NCBI GenBank assembly: GCA_008638375.1
Contig: CM018036.1
Coordinates: 14,494,328 to 14,558,327 of the forward strand
Length of the DNA: 64,000 nt
Source: Nyssa sinensis
Taxonomy: Eukaryota; Streptophyta; Magnoliopsida; Cornales; Nyssaceae
Direction: 5' to 3'
The notes beneath the pieces were generated by a model that saw only the letters and a list, made by a program, of their open reading frames with translations, searched no databases and had not been told where the DNA came from. This document shows positions 12,471-24,735 of the stretch, piece by piece. The number at the start of each line of letters is the position of its first letter. Positions within the stretch are counted from its first letter, which is position 1. Both the position numbers and the translations under genes were made by a program.

Positions 12471-13919
12471 ATGGTTAGACCAGGTTCACGTAGACGCACA
12501 GTTATGCAGGACCCATCGACCCCTTCCCCCTCATCTGCAGGGTCAATCAATCCTGCCGCCGATGGTATGTATAGTTTCCATTTTTATTAATGATTATATA
12601 AATATGGTACTAATTGTTTCTATTTTTTTTCTTCTAAAGCTTCGACCACCGCCCCTAGACAAGGGCGTGGTAGGTCAAAGAATCGCAGCTTGTAGGTTCA
12701 GATGGAGGCAGCGGGGGGCACGCCCCTTCGGATTGAGATACCTCCGGGCTTGTTAAAGCCCGTTGCTAGGTGGTCACAATAGTTCATTACGGAGGTCGGC
12801 ATCATTTGCCGGCTACGCACCCCATTCCATGTTAGTGATTGGAGTCAGGTCACTAACGCAGAGAGACGGGATATTCATGTGCATATCCAAGTATGTCTTT
12901 TATTATTGTGTTTTGCAATAAATTTTAACATATGTTATGCCGTAATGTTTTGACAATGACATGCTTTTACAGGAGAAATTTGACATCGATCTCCACCTGC
13001 CTCATGTCGTGAAGGCAGTCAACCGTTACTTGGGAACCCGTTTCAGGGACTACCAACATAGGCTCCATATGCACTACAAGGCAGAGGTGGCAACTGGTAG
13101 AGAGCCTCGCGACAGACCCTACAAAGGGGTGGCGGTGGAGGATTGGATTTTACTATGCGACCAGTTCGCTAGTGACGCATTCCAGGTAAAAATTGTCAAA
13201 ATTACTTTTGTTGTATCATGAATCATTGTCATTTATACTAACCTTCTTTGTTTTGGCCAAGTGTAGGAACTTAGTAAGAAAAATAGCGAGAGCAGAAGCA
13301 AGCAAAAGGTGACCCACTGTGGTGGATCATGTTCTTTTGTACAGTATAGGCATGATATGGTAAGTTAATAAATGTATCAAGTTCTTATTGTATAATCTAT
13401 TCATGAAATCAATCTTCACAAGCTACTATTTATTTGCTCCAGCGAGACTAGGACACCGGTGCACCACCCAGCCCCATTAATTTGTGGCACAGGACGCACT
13501 ACAACCCCAATAAGAGTTGGGCTGGGCCTAAAGCACAGCGGCTTTATGTAAGTTTTTAAGTAACTTGCCACAGTATTACTAATTTAATATTAATCTAAAG
13601 TTATAAAAGTAGTAACATATATTTATGTTTTTATAGGAGGAGATGGTTCGGCTGCATGCTCAACCGACAGCTGAGGGTCAGGATCCACCGACCGATGACC
13701 AGATACGGGAGACTGTTCTGGGCAAGAGGCGTGGCTTTGTGCGTGGCTTAGGGACTGGGATGACGCCGACGACATCGTCCTTTGAGAGTGATGCTAGGGC
13801 ACACGCAGCCACTGAGACAGTTCAACGAGAGAATGTAGAGCTACAGTAGAAAGTAGATAGCCTCAAGGAGCGATATTCCCAACTAGAGGCTCTTGTGCAG
13901 ACGATGCTCAGCCAGTAGC
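12471..13919 (+). pseudogene. E2 TNP1-like (Transposase_24 family) gene, broken
   Basis: This is the second CACTA gene, whose product in En/Spm binds subterminal repeats. Six exons are visible from GT-AG borders and from comparison with E1, E3 and E4: about 12471-12564, 12640-12890, 12973-13185, 13267-13359, 13443-13547 and 13637-13919. The start reads MVRPGSRRR. Later family motifs are EKFDIDLHLPHVVKAV, a region ending LLCDQFASDAFQ, then SRSKQKVTHCGGS and ETVLGKRRGFVRGLGTG. In-frame TAG codons stand where the paralogues have CAG or another sense codon (exon 2, exon 5, and 13847-13849). The C-terminus is heptad-like and could form a coiled coil. Confidence 0.85.
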
Positions 13920-13984
13920 GTGACTCTTCACAACCTTGGTAAGTTTTTAAAATTATATACTTTGGTGGATTTATTATTTATATA

Positions 13985-14511
13985 AAATGTTACGTAAACC
14001 CCATCACACACCTCACAAATGATAAAATAGACTTGCACGAACTTATAGCACTTTGTTCGGATGCTCGGTTTGAAACTTATGTAAGTTTCAGCTTCAAAAA
14101 GACCCATTTTGGGTTTTTGACAGACCAAAATCTCGGATATCGGCCTAACTACACTGAAACCCCATCACACACTTCAAAAATGATAAAATATACTTGCACG
14201 AACTTACGGCACTCGGTTCGGATGCCCGGTTTGAAACTTATGCAAGTTTCAGCTTCAAGAAAGCCCATTTTAGGGTTTTGACAGACCAAAATGCCGGCTA
14301 TCGGACTAACTATACCGAAACCCTATCACACACCTCACAAATGATAAAATAGACTTGCATGAACTTATGGCACTCGGTTTGAAACTTATGCAAGTTTCAA
14401 CTTCAAAAAGGCCTATTTTGGAGTTTTGACAGACCAAAATGTCGGATATTGGCCTAACTACACCGAAACCCCATCACATACCTCACAAATGATAAAATAG
14501 ACTTATGCTAC
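13985..14511 (+). repeat. E2 tandem array, about 3 units of 161-165 bp
   Basis: Units contain CCCCATCACACACCTCA, AATGATAAAATAGACTTGCA, TTTGAAACTTATGCAAG and CCCATTTTGGGGTTTTGAC. They are the same units as in the longer arrays of E1, E3 and E4. Confidence 0.9.
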
Positions 14512-14637
14512 TTTATGCCGTTCTTACTACTTATGCATGCAAAAAAAAAAACCTATTCACATTCTATGTTCATATATATTTAATAATTGTTCTAATCTAT
14601 ATCATTTGATCTTTATTTCATATTGATCGGGATTATT

Positions 14638-17600
14638 TGTAATAACCCAAAATTTTTTTTTTTTTATATAAAATTTCCGTGGTTATTTATTCTATTATTA
14701 GAGTTATTGTTATTATTATTATTATTATTATTATGTGAATGTAATGTGTGTATTGTATGTGTATAATTATGTGTGTATGTTACATGTGCATGTATATATA
14801 GATATTATATACATATTTAAAAAGCTGATTTGGAGAATATATATATATTTATATATATATATAACAGTGCACAGTGCACTGTGTGTGTACCCGGTTGTGT
14901 GTGTGTGTGAGTTTGAGTGTAACACACTCAAACAAGTGTGGGAGGGGCATGGAGTGTGTAAGAGGGGTGGTTGAAGGTGTGTGGTGAGGTCTGTGTATAT
15001 GTGTGTGGTGAGGGCTGAGAGAGAGGCAGACCTGTCATGTGAATTGGAGAAGAGAGAGAGAGAAATATAGAGAGAGAAAGTGAAGAGAAAAAGGGAGAAG
15101 TGTGTGCTGGTAAAAGGGAAAGTAGAGGGAGAAGCTTCAAGGTGAGGAGTACACTGATGCCTAGTAGTTGAACCAAGAGAAGGAGAGAGAAACAAAGGTA
15201 AACAGCTAAAAAACCATTATTTTCTCTCTAGAAGAAATCACTTATGCATGATCTGTTTTATGATATAATGTTTAGGTTTAATTCGTGAGTCTTGTAGCAT
15301 GTGAGAAGTGCAATGTTTTGCAAAAAGAACCAATTAAAATGGGGGAAAATAAGGGAGAAAATGGAGGTCATAGGTCACGGCCATGGGGGATTGGGTTGAC
15401 ATTTTATGTACAAAACCTTGCTTGGTTGTTGGGAAAATAGTCCCCTTGAGTGCAGAAACACATTAGGATAAGAATAGGGGTTAAACCCGGACCAAACTGT
15501 CACAAAAATGAAGGGGAAAGAGTCGGCCGAAAGTTTGACCGAGGGGTTGAACCCTCTATTTCGTGAAGATCTGGTGACTTGAACCCAAAACCGATCCTAG
15601 ATATGGAATCCTTGGGAGAAAACGGAGAGAATCACATTTTGAAACCTTGAAAATCTCGCCGGAGACCAGTCGCTAGCGCCGGAGAAGGCGCCGGAACCCT
15701 ACTGGTGTGTCGCCAAAAATTCGGGGAAGAAGGGGGGTGACTGGGTTGGGTCCGGGTCCGGTTCGGGTTCGGGTTGGGCTTGGGCAGAACCGCCCTTGCC
15801 ACGTGTCACCCTGATGTTTTAAATTAAAAACCAATTGGGTCTGTTTGGTTACGAATTTAAGAAATTAAAAAAATTGAAATTGAAACAGGAACAGGGATAT
15901 CCTATCCCTGTTCTGGACTAAACCCTGTTTGGTTAACCAGATTGAGAATAGTAAATTTGACTAATTACAAATTTGACCTTGAACCTTTTGGAAATTAAAC
16001 CTTGACCCAGAACTTTCAAAAATTACAAACTGACCCCCCCAACTATTGGTTATTCTAATTTGACCCACCTGAATTAAATATTAATAAAATATTAATTAAT
16101 TAATTAGTTAATTAAATTAATTTAATTAATTAAATATTCTAAATTAATCCGGAGTCCAAACGAGACAAGTCATTAGTGTATTTTGACTATCTCGACCATT
16201 CTGAGACCAATGGTGAGGTCCGTTTTACGAGACGGAGTCGCAAAAAATAAAAGACCCGTAGTAACATATAAAATTACCAAAATGCCCCTGAATTGAAGTA
16301 CAGTCAAACGAACTCCGAATTAAGTAAACAAATAGTGAAACTTTATTATCTCGAGCATTTCGGACTCAACCATGGAGTCCAATTTGTGAAAAGAGTTCAC
16401 GAAATGTAAGGACCGGTGAAAAGTGCAAAATGACTGCTTTGCCCTTTTGAACCAAGATGTCCGAATTGAGTTCTACGAAAACCTAAACTTATTTTCTTCG
16501 ACGTTTTAAACTCAATGGCAGAGTTTAATTTAGCAGAATAGAAACCTATGAATTAAAAGACATAAAATTTGCTGAATAGCATAAGTTCAAATGACAATAG
16601 ACTGAGTTTAATTTATGCTTTTAGGAACACTGACAGGACAGGAGAGGGCGATCTGATCTCCTGCATTTTTGTTGACCAGTTCAGTTACTTACCGTGCACG
16701 ATCTTCTAGGGTTGAGACCAACCCGTCAGGTATGGTGTTTTGCTAATGTTAGAAATGAAGTTAAGTTAGGAATGTTCTGTGAATGACTGGAATGACTTAT
16801 GTGTTTATGTGGAATGTGTTTACTTGATGATTTGGAGTTGGTTGTTCACATGCTTACATGTTACTTGTACTTTATGAATGTTTAGTGAATGATGAACGTG
16901 AACCATGACATGTGTATATGTTGATTATATGAGATATGCTTGCATATGGAATCAGCTGATGAATTATGCATTATTGTCTCGAGCATGCTATATTATGGAA
17001 ACCATGTTTCATTGAGATTGCATTGGCATATTGGCATATGATGAATTCTTTGAGAACATGGCGTGGGTAAGCACGCGGTGCTTTGCATTATGAGGGTGTA
17101 GATCATGTGGTGAAAAACCCAAAATTGGCCATTGTATTGGTACTCCGTGCCATCGGGGAGTACCCGTAAACGAGACATGGGTTGTGGCATAGAGTTGTGC
17201 ATGGGTGCGTCACGCATACCATTCATATATATTATTGCGATGCTTTGAATGTTATTTAGATATAAATGTACACTTTGCATATGCCACGCCTTAGCTTTAT
17301 TTCTTGCATTAGCATTTCATCATACCAGCAGTTGAGCTGACCCATTCGTGGGCAACATTTTTCAGATGAGGACCCTCCAGCCACTTGAGACTCTGTGATA
17401 TCCTGATAGGGTGAAGCATGTGATACATTTTTGGTCCATAGGGACTTGTACTTTGTAATGTAAGGGCTTAAGCCCGAATGACCATGAACGATGCAGTAGT
17501 GAAATGTACTTTATGTTATTTTATGTATTGATGGGAATGGATGCTTGTTTAGTGGATTTATTTACATTTGTCCTTTTATTTTATTTTCTGTCTCAGTCAA

Positions 17601-17638
17601 GTCGCTCCTCAAGGTTTGTAGAAATTCGGGGCGTGACA
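14638..17638 (+). mobile_element. Solo LTR2 (Ty3/gypsy-like) nested in E2
   Basis: It begins TGTAATAACCCAAAATTTT and ends GAAATTCGGGGCGTGACA. The 5-bp duplication TTATT is at 14633-14637 and 17639-17643. The empty site is preserved in E1 as GGGATTATTGCATCACCG near 41387. It is 3001 bp long. It shares with LTR1 and LTR3 the block GTGGTGAAAAACCCAAAATT near 17108 and CGAGACATGGGT nearby, plus the CGGGGCGTGACA end shared with LTR1. It contains (ATT)n near 14712 and GA/CT-rich runs near 15040-15190. No protein domains were found. A TRIM or other non-autonomous LTR element is possible, but only one LTR is present. Confidence 0.85.
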
Positions 17639-17643
17639 TTATT

Positions 17644-18450
17644 GCCCCTCCGTCTTTATGTTTTGCTATCGAAACTTGTTATTTTTATTTGTTTTTTTTT
17701 TTCCTTTCATGGACATCTGTAGTTACATTTTGGAGACAATTTTTAATTTTTCTATTTATTATTAAATTGTACTTTTACAAATGTACATAATTAGTTTAAT
17801 ATATGAATGTATTTTTCTTTTTTAATATATTCATTTCAGAATGTTTGGATTTTATTGTATATCAGGATGGATGATTGATACAAGTTTAAACAGGAATAAA
17901 AGAGCAAATAAAACAAAGCAAATAGGCTTTAAAACAAAAAAAAAAAAAAAACTTTTAGCGACGCACACCAATGCGTCGCTAAAAGTAAGATTTCAATTTA
18001 AATATACACTATTAGCGACGCACACTGAGCATCACTAAAAGCTCCTATTAGCGACGCACGGTTGGGCGTCGCTCAAAACAACTATTAGCGATGCATACTG
18101 TGCATCGCTAATAGTCACCTTTAGCGACGCCCAACCGTGCGTCGCTAATAGGAGCTTTTAGCGACGCTCAGTGTGCGTCGCTAATAGTGGTTTTCAGCAA
18201 CGCACACTGCGTCTTTGTATGGTATTTGCGACGCTTGTCCCCAAATATTAGCGACGCATTGTGCGCGTCACTAATAGTCACCTTCAGCGACACCAAAAGA
18301 TTCAGTGCGTCGCTAATACTATTAGCGATGCCACTATTTGTGATGCCTTAGCGATGCACGTTTATGCGTACGCAAAAGATCATTAGCGACGCTCCTGGCC
18401 ACTTTTAGTGACGCACATGTGCGTCGCTAATAGTGCATTTTGTTGTAGTG
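17644..18450 (+). repeat. E2 3' conserved block and subterminal array
   Basis: The sequence resumes at GCCCCTCCGTCTTTATG, passes a conserved phrase (CAGAATGTTTGGATTTTA, then GGATTGATACAAGTTTAAACAGG-like), and from about 17950 is filled with inverted pairs of TTAGCGACGCAC and GTGCGTCGCTAA up to the TTGTTGTAGTG end. Confidence 0.88.
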
Positions 18451-18453
18451 ACG

Positions 18454-20926
18454 TTTGACATGGATATATATATATATATGTATGTATTTATGTGTGTGGG
18501 AGGACATATGCGGACATGTATCATATAGTGGAATAGGTTGTGATCATCAAATCTAAAACCATCGTTACAAATCATTGTGTGCAACATATCTTCTCTATCT
18601 TGCGATGATGATTATATGGAGGTTGAGATCGGAGATGGTGGTTTTCGAGGTAGCCATCGATGGTGAGAGTATAGCGGTACAATGATGGTGATGGAGGAGA
18701 ATAAGAAGGTCGTCAAGGAAGGGTTTCGATTTTGGGGGTTCCTAATTTTGGATAGATATATGTAATTTTGGATATGAAAAGTAACTAGTGATATAATAAT
18801 AACAATAATATAATTATTATAAATTAATAAATATTCAACCAATTATTATTAATTAATAAATTAATTAATGTTAGATTGAACGTAAAACAGTTTAAAGACA
18901 TTAGGTTCAAATTCAAGCCTGATAGAAGAAAGACAGTAGCTAGAGGAAGCAAAGCAATTGAATACTATAGAAATCAGTAGATACACAAACCTCTGTTCCT
19001 ACTATGCCCATTGCAAGTCCAATGTCTGCCTTATGCAAAGCAGGAGCATCGTTGGTCCCATCACTAGTTATTGTAACAACCTCTTTAAAAATATTCTTCA
19101 AATGGGTTACTAATATGTGTTTGTCCAAAGGTGAGGACCAGGCCATTACTTGTATTCATGGTTTAAGAAATTAGAAGAAAAAAAAAAAGTGCATCAGCTA
19201 TATATCTTTTCAAATATAGTATTTCATGCAATTAAACATAAACTTGAATTTTAGGTATTATCTCCTTCATTTGGTCAAGACTTTTGCTGCGAAATTCTAT
19301 TCCTTCTATGGCCAAACCATCTTCAGAGAGTATACCACACTCTTTAGCAATGGCTTCAGCTGTGTTAATATTATCACCAGTGACCATCTATACAGTAATT
19401 CCAGCAGCTAAACAAGTTTGAACTGCATCCTTGACCCTTGGGCGAACTGGATCCTTAATTCCAACAACTGTTATCAACGTGTAGCCCCTATCAGGCATGT
19501 TGTTTTCATTGAAAGTGTCATCAAAATCCTTAAAATCCAAGCAAAGAGTTCTCAAAAAAATTATTTTTTTTAGAAAAGTATAATAACCTCTTGTGTGGCA
19601 CAGGACCCATTAGTGGTTGGGGCACAACTTTTAGTCTTGATGGGCAATAATCAAGGAATCAAAAGATTTTGTGCTTCTGAATTCCATGCCATGGCAATCT
19701 CTCATATAGTTTGAATGCTGCTAAATTAAGAAACAAAGTTAAAATATCAGGACCCATGTTTATGCTTTACTTTTCATTCTTAAAAACATAATTATAATTT
19801 AAATTGATACAATAACAATGATTATATAATGGCCCATCCATAACATTTTTCTTCCTTGTAAATTAAATGCAAACCAAGTAGAGATTAATGGTCTAAGTTT
19901 TCTGTACTAAAAGTGAACTTCTTGTCTCAAACCAATGAACACTTACCTAATTATTGGGGCCAGTTTACACATTATAGAGCATTTTAGGATTCTTATATAA
20001 AAGCAAATATATCAAATCGCACAATTGTATGGTATATAAATGCAATCTTAATTAGGAGTGGACCCTCTTGTATTAAGTACTAATGGTTAGTACTTTTATG
20101 TTAATGATGCTGCAGTAATCGAGAATAAGGACCAGAGGTCTTGTCATAGCTACTTTTCCTAATAATATATGGCTGGTTCCATCTCTCTTTGTTCTTGTAC
20201 CCATTAGTTATCTTCTCTACAATTTAGTTAGCATAAGCTTCATCTTTCATTTCTTTGGTCTTGAAAAGAATTAGTTTAGCTTTATGGCCAAGAGGTGAAT
20301 GAAAAATTAGTTCTCAGCTAGTATTGGATATCAATGAAATAAATCTTCAAGTGAAACTTTATTTATGATATAATAAACACTGATCAGTTGAGAAACTTTA
20401 TTTCTCATGGAGAAAGGCCATCCTGAAATTTGAACTATATAATTATGTGTGTGTGTGTGTGTGTACCTATCTATATCTATTATTATAGCAATGTAGTGTT
20501 GATGTGGCACTTTCCCTATTTTTCATACATGTATGTGTATATAACGTATATGATTATATTCTATATACATTATACACACACACTTACCAAAAAAATATAT
20601 GATTTATGTAAATTTAATAAACTTTTAACACATTAGAGATACCTCATCAAAGAAAAATATCACATAGAACCTCATTTTTTTTGTTTTTTTATTTGCTGTC
20701 AATTTCTTCTGGACCCATGTTTCCTTGCTCACACCCTATGTAGATATTAGATCAGATGAGTTTTGGCTTAGAAGAGCATCCAGTTCTTTTTCTCCTATAT
20801 TGCATGCTGATGCGCCTTTTCAGCAGGGCCGTTGTAAGCGTGGCCTAATTTTGTTTTTAGGGATTACTTCGTGAAAAAAAAAAAAAAAATTATGGTGATT
20901 GTTTTTTAAGTTAGCAATTGCATTCA
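18454..20926 (+). other. E1 first-intron region (contains a captured gene fragment)
   Basis: This lies between the E2 insertion and the conserved upstream exon of E1. Apart from the Ca2+-ATPase fragment at 18990-19550 I recognise nothing coding. Part of 18600-18720 (GGAGATCGGAG-like, CGATGGTGAG) resembles transposon leader sequence. (TG)n lies at 20449-20464. I see no clear similarity to the matching introns of E3 (33391-36060) or E4 (55961-58500). Confidence 0.5.
18990..19550 (-). pseudogene. Captured fragment of an autoinhibited (ACA-type, P2B) Ca2+-ATPase gene
   Basis: The minus strand encodes two adjoining exon pieces of the catalytic domain. The upstream piece (about 19255-19550) reads GYTLITVVGIKDPVRPRVKD, then MVTGDNINTAEAIAKECGIL and DGLAIEGIEFRSKSLDQMKE. 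The second (about 18990-19146) reads [13 protein letters not shown], then [21 protein letters not shown]. These match the end of the P domain of plant Ca2+ pumps. The hinge motif normally TGDGTNDAP has S for the first G, and an in-frame TAG at 19388-19390 replaces the residue before MVTGDN. About 110 bp of AT-rich sequence between the pieces is probably the parent intron. The phosphorylation-site region and membrane segments are absent. It is a fragment carried inside E1 in opposite orientation, not a working pump. Confidence 0.9.
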
Positions 20927-21375
20927 TGTAAGCTTAGCCCCGTTCGGGAGTCGTTTTCATCACATGTGAATCTTGTTGTGAAATTTATTCGCGATTGGGC
21001 TCGTGTGTATGAAAATCAATTCTTGAATTGTCCGAAGAGGACAGTTCGAGAATGCATAAATTTGCATTGCAATTAATAGCATATATATGCTTGAATATTC
21101 CACTATGAATAAAATTTTTGCACGGTCTCCTATTATTCTCTGGGTATATATTTAGACGTGTTAAAGTCTATTTCGTATACATGGAGAACTGTGGGGAGAT
21201 GCTGCTGAAATTTTGTTCGAGTGGAATCAAGTATTTGATTTGCTGCTGATTGCAATGTAGATTGTGCATTCACGAATGGGATAGAACCACCTTACCCTTT
21301 AGAGAGAAGTTGAAGGTATAGGATTCATGTTTCATACTTATAATGAGTATCATTTTTGACTTGTATTAGGTAGAC
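20927..21375 (+). other. E1 conserved upstream exon of the TNP2-like gene
   Basis: From AATTGCATTCATGTAAGC to just before the transposase start, this stretch is strongly conserved with E3 (about 33000-33390, inverted) and E4 (about 55500-55955, inverted). Upstream of it the three elements diverge. It may be a 5' untranslated exon or encode a short protein: in E4 it holds a 95-codon ORF, but in E1 and E3 that frame is shifted by small indels. A GTATTAGG acceptor-like sequence precedes the start ATG. Confidence 0.55.
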
Positions 21376-24226
21376 GAAAATGGATAAGAATTGGATGGGC
21401 TTGAGGGGCGGGCATTTGCTAGGGTATGTGAAGGGGATCAAAGATTTTATTAAGTTTGCTCGTGCATTTGCAAATGGGAGAAATAGGATAAGATGTCCAT
21501 GTAAGCGGTGAAATAATAGGGATTATATCCACATAGATGAGGCCAAAGAGTACCTACTCCTTACACGAGATGGACAAGAGGTATACGTGTTGGAAATTTC
21601 ACGGGGAACCTCGTGACGTACGAGTGGTATTTGAGGATGAAGAAGAAGATAACGATGATGACGGTGGTGATAATATTAGGGTTGGTTACGAAGGCTTGCC
21701 ACAAATCCCGCAAACTTGCAGGGGGCTACAACTAGGGCGAGTAGTCACAGGAGTGACACAGGACAATCGGAAGCGTTTGAGTCCTTGTTGAGAGAAGCAA
21801 GGCAGCCGTTATATCCAGGTTGTGATAAGTTTTTGAAACTGGACTTTCTCATGAAACTCCTTTATATTAAGACCATCAACTGATGGAGTAACAAATCATT
21901 TAATATGGTTATTGAATTGATTAGAACAACACTTCCTATTGGAGAGACCCTTCCGAAATCATATTACGAGGCAAAAAGAATATTAAGAGATTTGGGCCTT
22001 GGGTATATTCCCATACATGCTTGCAAAAATGATTGCATGCTATTTTGGAAGGAGATTGAACAATGTATGGACTATACGGTGTGCCACGAACCCAGGTACA
22101 AGCTGAATGAAGGAAAGAGCAATACAATTTTGCATAAGGTGCTTAGATATTTTCCCTTAAAACCTAGGCTACAAAGGTTGTGCACGTCTCAAAAGACGGC
22201 AGAAGAAATGCGGTGGCATAAGGAAAAGCGTATTATTGAGGAAAATGTATGTAGGCATCCAGGCAGATTCTCAATCTTGGGCTGAGTTTGATAGAAATCA
22301 TGAATGGTTTGCAAATGAGCCGTGTAATGTACGACTTGGGCTGGCTAGTGACGGTTTCAATCTGTTGCTTGTGTTGTATAACTTACCACCGTGGAAATGT
22401 ATGAAAGAACCATTTATCTTCATGTCGTTGCTTATTCTAGGGCCGAAGTCTCCTAGTAATGAAATTGATGTGTACTTGCATCCTTTAGTGGACGAGTTGA
22501 AGGAATTGTGGGAGGTTGGAGTGGAGGTATACGACGTCTCTAAGAATGAGACATTTAAATTGCATGCAGCATTCACTGTGGACCATAAATGACTTTCCAA
22601 CATATGGGAACTTGTCTAAGTGGAGCACTAAGGGGTATTTGGCATGTCCAGTTTGCAATAAGGATGCATGTTCCCTACATTTGTTCAATGGGAAGAAAAT
22701 ATGTTATATGTGCCATCGTCGTTTTCTACCGCCATCACATGGCTGGCGAAATCGGCAGAAGCATCTGTTTGATGGAAAGATTGAGCAGCAAATTGTCACC
22801 TCCATTGTTGTCTGGCAAAAGACGTGTTGGTGCAATTGGCACTCATCCAACCTAGTAAGGTTTAGGAAGATACCGGGTACTAAGAAGAGGAAGCATACTA
22901 ATGTGAGTTAAATTGGACGAAGAAGAGCATATTTTTTGATTTGCCGTACTAAGAGACCCTTAAGTTGAGGCACAATTTGGATGTTATGCACATCGAGAAT
23001 AACATCTGTGATAATGTGCTGGAAACTTTAATGAACATTGAAGGGAAGATGAAGGATACTGTTAAAGCCCGGTTGGACTTGCAGGAGCTGGGAATACAGA
23101 AAGAGCTGCACCTAATACGTAGCAGTGATAAATATATCATGCCTCCTGCATAGTATACGTTATCATCCGTAGAGCGAATGAGGATTTGTGAGTGGTTTAA
23201 ATCGATAAAGTTCCCAGATGGATACACATCGAATATATCTCAGGTGTGTAAATGTTATAGATGGGAAAATATCTGGATTGAAGAGCCGTGACTGCCATGT
23301 CCTTTTACAACAACTTCTTCCGATTGCACTACGTGGATATCTCACCGATGACATTTCAACTACATTGACTGAGTTGGGCTGCTTCTTTAGAAAATTATGT
23401 GCGAAGATGTTGAATTTGAAAGTACTTGAAAAGCTCAAAAGAGATGTTATCGTGATCCTCTACAAGTTTAAAAAGATTTTCACTCCACCTTTCTTTGATG
23501 TAATGGTTCACTTAGCTGTGCATTTGCCTCATGAGGCAAAAATTGGCGAACTTGTCCAATACCGTTGGATGTATCCAATAAAAAGGTACATTTAATTTTA
23601 TGAATTATGTTATTCTATCCATCCCAACTATTTTAATGTATAACTGATTAATTATTAAAATAGATATTTACACACATTGAAGAATTATGTGCGTAACAAA
23701 GCACGATCGGAAGGGTCAATTGCTGAGTCTTATGTTGATGCTGAATGTCTTACCTTCTGCTTTATGCATCTTAAAGATATTGAGATAAGGTTTAATCATG
23801 AAGAGCAAAATTTTGATAGATGTCCAAGGTAGCAACGAACTGGCCTTGCGGTGTTTAATCAAAATGTGCGGCCAATAGGTGCCCGTATATATGAATGGTG
23901 TCATCCTCAAGACTTGGAAAAAGCCCACTATACCGTGCTCAACAACTACAATGAGACATTGCCATATTTTAAGTAAGTTTATTGAAATCCTTGCAATAGT
24001 ACGTTAGTACACAAATGTAAGTTACATATAACATATCTCAATGTTATACAGTGAGCATACGATCGAGCTTCAAAGAGAACATGTATCAAGTTCTGATTTA
24101 GAGTCAAGACAAAAAAATTTGTTTCCAAAGTGGTTCGGAGAACGTGTAAGAATATGTTTCAATTAATTGTAACTGTATTAGTTAATGCATTTATATTCAA
24201 TTAATTTTGTACTTGTATTGAATTAA

Positions 24227-24735
24227 CTGCTACAGGAAAAGGCACTATTAGCGACGCACGCATGCGTCGCCAATAGTGGCAAAATATGTCGCTAAAGGTC
24301 CTTTGCGACGCACAAATGGGCTTCACTAAAGGCGTCGCAAATAGTCGTGTCAGCTAATAGTATTGGCAACGCACATACCTCTGGGCATCAGTAAAAGTAA
24401 CTATTAGCGATGCACATATGGTGTCAGCTAATAATTAGGGCATGGGCGTCACAAATACTATAAACGGACGCAACGGGCAGTCGCTAAAAGCTACCATTAG
24501 CGACACACCGTGCAGTCGCTAATAGTAACCTTTAGCTACGCACAAAGTGTGCATCACTAATAGTAGCTTTTAGCTACACACCAAGTGTGCAGTTGCTAAA
24601 AGTAACCTTTTGCTACGCATATCTAAAAGCTACTATTAGCGACGCACACTCTGTGCGTAGGTAATAGTGTATTGACATTTTTATTTCTTTACTTTTAGCG
24701 ACGCCTTTGTGTGCTTCGCTAAAAGTTTTTATTTT
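24227..24735 (-). repeat. E3 3' terminal repeat and subterminal array
   Basis: Dense TTAGCGACGCAC and GTGCGTCGCTAA motifs and decayed variants up to about 24725. They are followed by the conserved TTTAAACCTGTATCAACCAT phrase that also occurs in E2, E1 and E4. Confidence 0.85.

Larger units (their letters stand above)
10157..18450 (+). mobile_element. CACTA transposon E2, non-autonomous, nested in E1 intron 1
   Basis: It starts CACTACAAAAAAAACTC and ends GCATTTTGTTGTAGTG, the complement of CACTACAACAAAATGC. The 3-bp duplication ACG is present at 10154-10156 and 18451-18453. Joining the flanks recreates TTTGAATAAACACGTTTGACATG, a near copy of sequence at about 10101-10125 in E1. It spans 8294 bp, of which 3006 bp is LTR2 plus its duplication, so the original was about 5.3 kb. 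It has a TNP1-like gene, about three array units and both ends, but no TNP2-like gene, so it is an internal-deletion derivative that would depend on another element's transposase. Confidence 0.88.

Noticed and set aside
13497..13510. GCACTACAACCCC in E2 exon 5 as a CACTA end
   Set aside because: It is coding sequence of the TNP1-like gene (HYNPN) and is conserved in E4.
14767..15195. 142-codon minus-strand ORF in LTR2
   Set aside because: Low-complexity S/L/T-rich translation of GA and GT repeats within the LTR.
5378..17638. LTR1 and LTR2 as the two LTRs of one full-length retrotransposon
   Set aside because: Each has its own 5-bp duplication (TGCAA and TTATT), their first bases differ, and the DNA between them is CACTA sequence, not gag-pol.
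17950..18450. Dense hairpins in subterminal arrays as transcription terminators or ncRNAs
   Set aside because: They are the standard inverted-pair subterminal repeats found at every element end here.
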